From: Sandaracinaceae bacterium
GTDB lineage: Bacteria; Myxococcota_A; Polyangia; Polyangiales; Sandaracinaceae
DNA: 7,506 nucleotides
Assembly (NCBI GenBank): GCA_025056955.1
Contig: JANWYL010000152.1
Span: 1 to 7,506, forward strand
Direction: 5' to 3'
The number at the start of each line of letters is the position of its first letter. Positions within the stretch are counted from its first letter, which is position 1. The notes beneath the pieces were generated by a model. It had not been told where the DNA came from, ran no database searches, and saw only the letters and a list, made by a program, of their open reading frames with translations. The position numbers were made by a program, and so were the translations under genes. Shown here in pieces: positions 6,927 to 7,506 of this stretch.

Positions 6927-7506
6927 ATCTGCTGCTCATCGAAGCAAGCGAAGCCGTTGAATCAGAAGGGAAATTGTGCGTTACCCTTGAAGATGAGCGC
7001 GCTCGCCACCTGCGAGAGGTTTTGCGCGTCGTACCAGGGCAGTTTGTGAGAGCTGGGATCATCAATGGCCCCCGCGGGCATGCTGAGGTGCTCTCCTGCA
7101 CTCAAGGCAAGGTGAGCTTGCGCCTTGAATGCAGTGAGCCTCCCCTACCTCCACCTCCTTTGGAGGTTATTGTGGCTTTGCCAAGGCCGCGTGTGCTGGC
7201 ACAAGTGGTACAAAGTGCGGTTGAGCTGGGTGTGGCTGCGATTCATCTCGTTGGCACAGAGCGGGTAGAACGGGCCTATTTCGGTTCTCACCTCCTGCGG
7301 GACGACGCCTTGCGGCACCTTTTGCTCAAGGCCTTGGCCCAGGCTGGGGATACCCGCCTTCCCCAGCTGAGCATTCATCGTTCGCTTAGCGCTTGGCTAA
7401 AGCATTTTAAACCCACGCCTCAAACCCTCTATGTCCTTGCAGAACGCGAGGCCCCAGCTTCGTTTCTTGACGTGCTTGGCTGCTCCTCCCAAGGGCAAGC
7501 CATGGT
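6923..7506 (+). CDS. rsmE: 16S rRNA (uracil-1498-N3)-methyltransferase RsmE-like, C-terminus cut by right edge
   Basis: RsmE adds a methyl group from S-adenosylmethionine to N3 of U1498 in 16S rRNA of the assembled small subunit. ATG 6923 overlaps the peptidase TGA as ATGA, so translation is probably coupled. The frame stays open for 194 residues to the window end; family members are about 240-250 aa. Residues 1-70 form the PUA-like RNA-binding domain, with RHLREVLRVVPGQ (28-40) as its signature. A Pro-rich linker (73-79) leads to the SPOUT methyltransferase domain: VALPRPRVLAQVVQSAVELG (84-103), ERVERAYF (113-120) and LLKALAQAGDTRLPQ (134-148). The SAM-binding trefoil-knot motifs (GPEGG and the LGxxILRxETA type) lie beyond the edge, so catalytic competence cannot be judged. 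The segment that in E. coli reads RGEKMEFTIQKSIELGV is here PRPRVLAQVVQSAVELGV, which I recall as a distinct RsmE-related subgroup. It is absent from simple complete-ORF calls because no stop lies in the window. Confidence 0.88.
   Translation, partial: MNLLLIEASEAVESEGKLCVTLEDERARHLREVLRVVPGQFVRAGIINGPRGHAEVLSCTQGKVSLRLECSEPPLPPPPLEVIVALPRPRVLAQVVQSAVELGVAAIHLVGTERVERAYFGSHLLRDDALRHLLLKALAQAGDTRLPQLSIHRSLSAWLKHFKPTPQTLYVLAEREAPASFLDVLGCSSQGQAM

Noticed and set aside
7153..7167. Perfect hairpin ACCTCC-TTT-GGAGGT within the rsmE-like gene
   Set aside because: It lies in codons for a Pro-rich linker followed by Leu-Glu-Val, has no T tract and is in mid-gene. It is probably a by-product of the proline codons.
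1..7506. Search for a defence island, toxin-antitoxin pair, CRISPR array, transposon or phage genes
   Set aside because: All five genes belong to housekeeping or envelope families or are unassigned. No terminal inverted repeats, transposase, integrase, repeat-spacer structure or tRNA was seen. Rel is a full multidomain enzyme, not a toxic small alarmone synthetase.

Overview
The window is almost entirely coding. It holds five protein genes: three complete and two cut by the window edges. I see no RNA gene, mobile element, CRISPR array or integration scar. Base composition is moderate to moderately GC-rich and looks even across the genes. The Rel protein, the leftmost ORF (which resembles proteins I remember from Deltaproteobacteria/Myxococcota) and two exported proteins with lipoprotein-like leaders suggest a Gram-negative bacterium, most likely a myxobacterial or deltaproteobacterial relative. 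That placement is inference, not proof.

Layout: two genes run leftward from an intergenic region at 2696-2841. First is a full-length bifunctional (p)ppGpp synthetase/hydrolase, Rel (2695 down to 524). After a 51-nt gap comes a conserved-looking gene of unknown function, starting at 472 and leaving the left edge. Three genes run rightward from the same region: a di-heme cytochrome c peroxidase (2842-3933), a large M1-family metallo-aminopeptidase with a probable lipoprotein leader (4017-6926), and an RsmE-like 16S rRNA methyltransferase. The last starts inside the peptidase stop codon (ATGA overlap, 6923) and is cut by the right edge.

The genes do not form one obvious pathway. Rel is the stringent-response alarmone enzyme. 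The peroxidase removes hydrogen peroxide in the cell envelope, the peptidase probably trims peptides there, and RsmE modifies the ribosome in the cytoplasm. Only the peptidase-rsmE pair is clearly translationally coupled.

I find no evidence for a new defence system or mobile system. The points most worth following up are the uncharacterised left-edge gene, the missing distal histidine in the peroxidase, and the non-canonical RsmE subtype.
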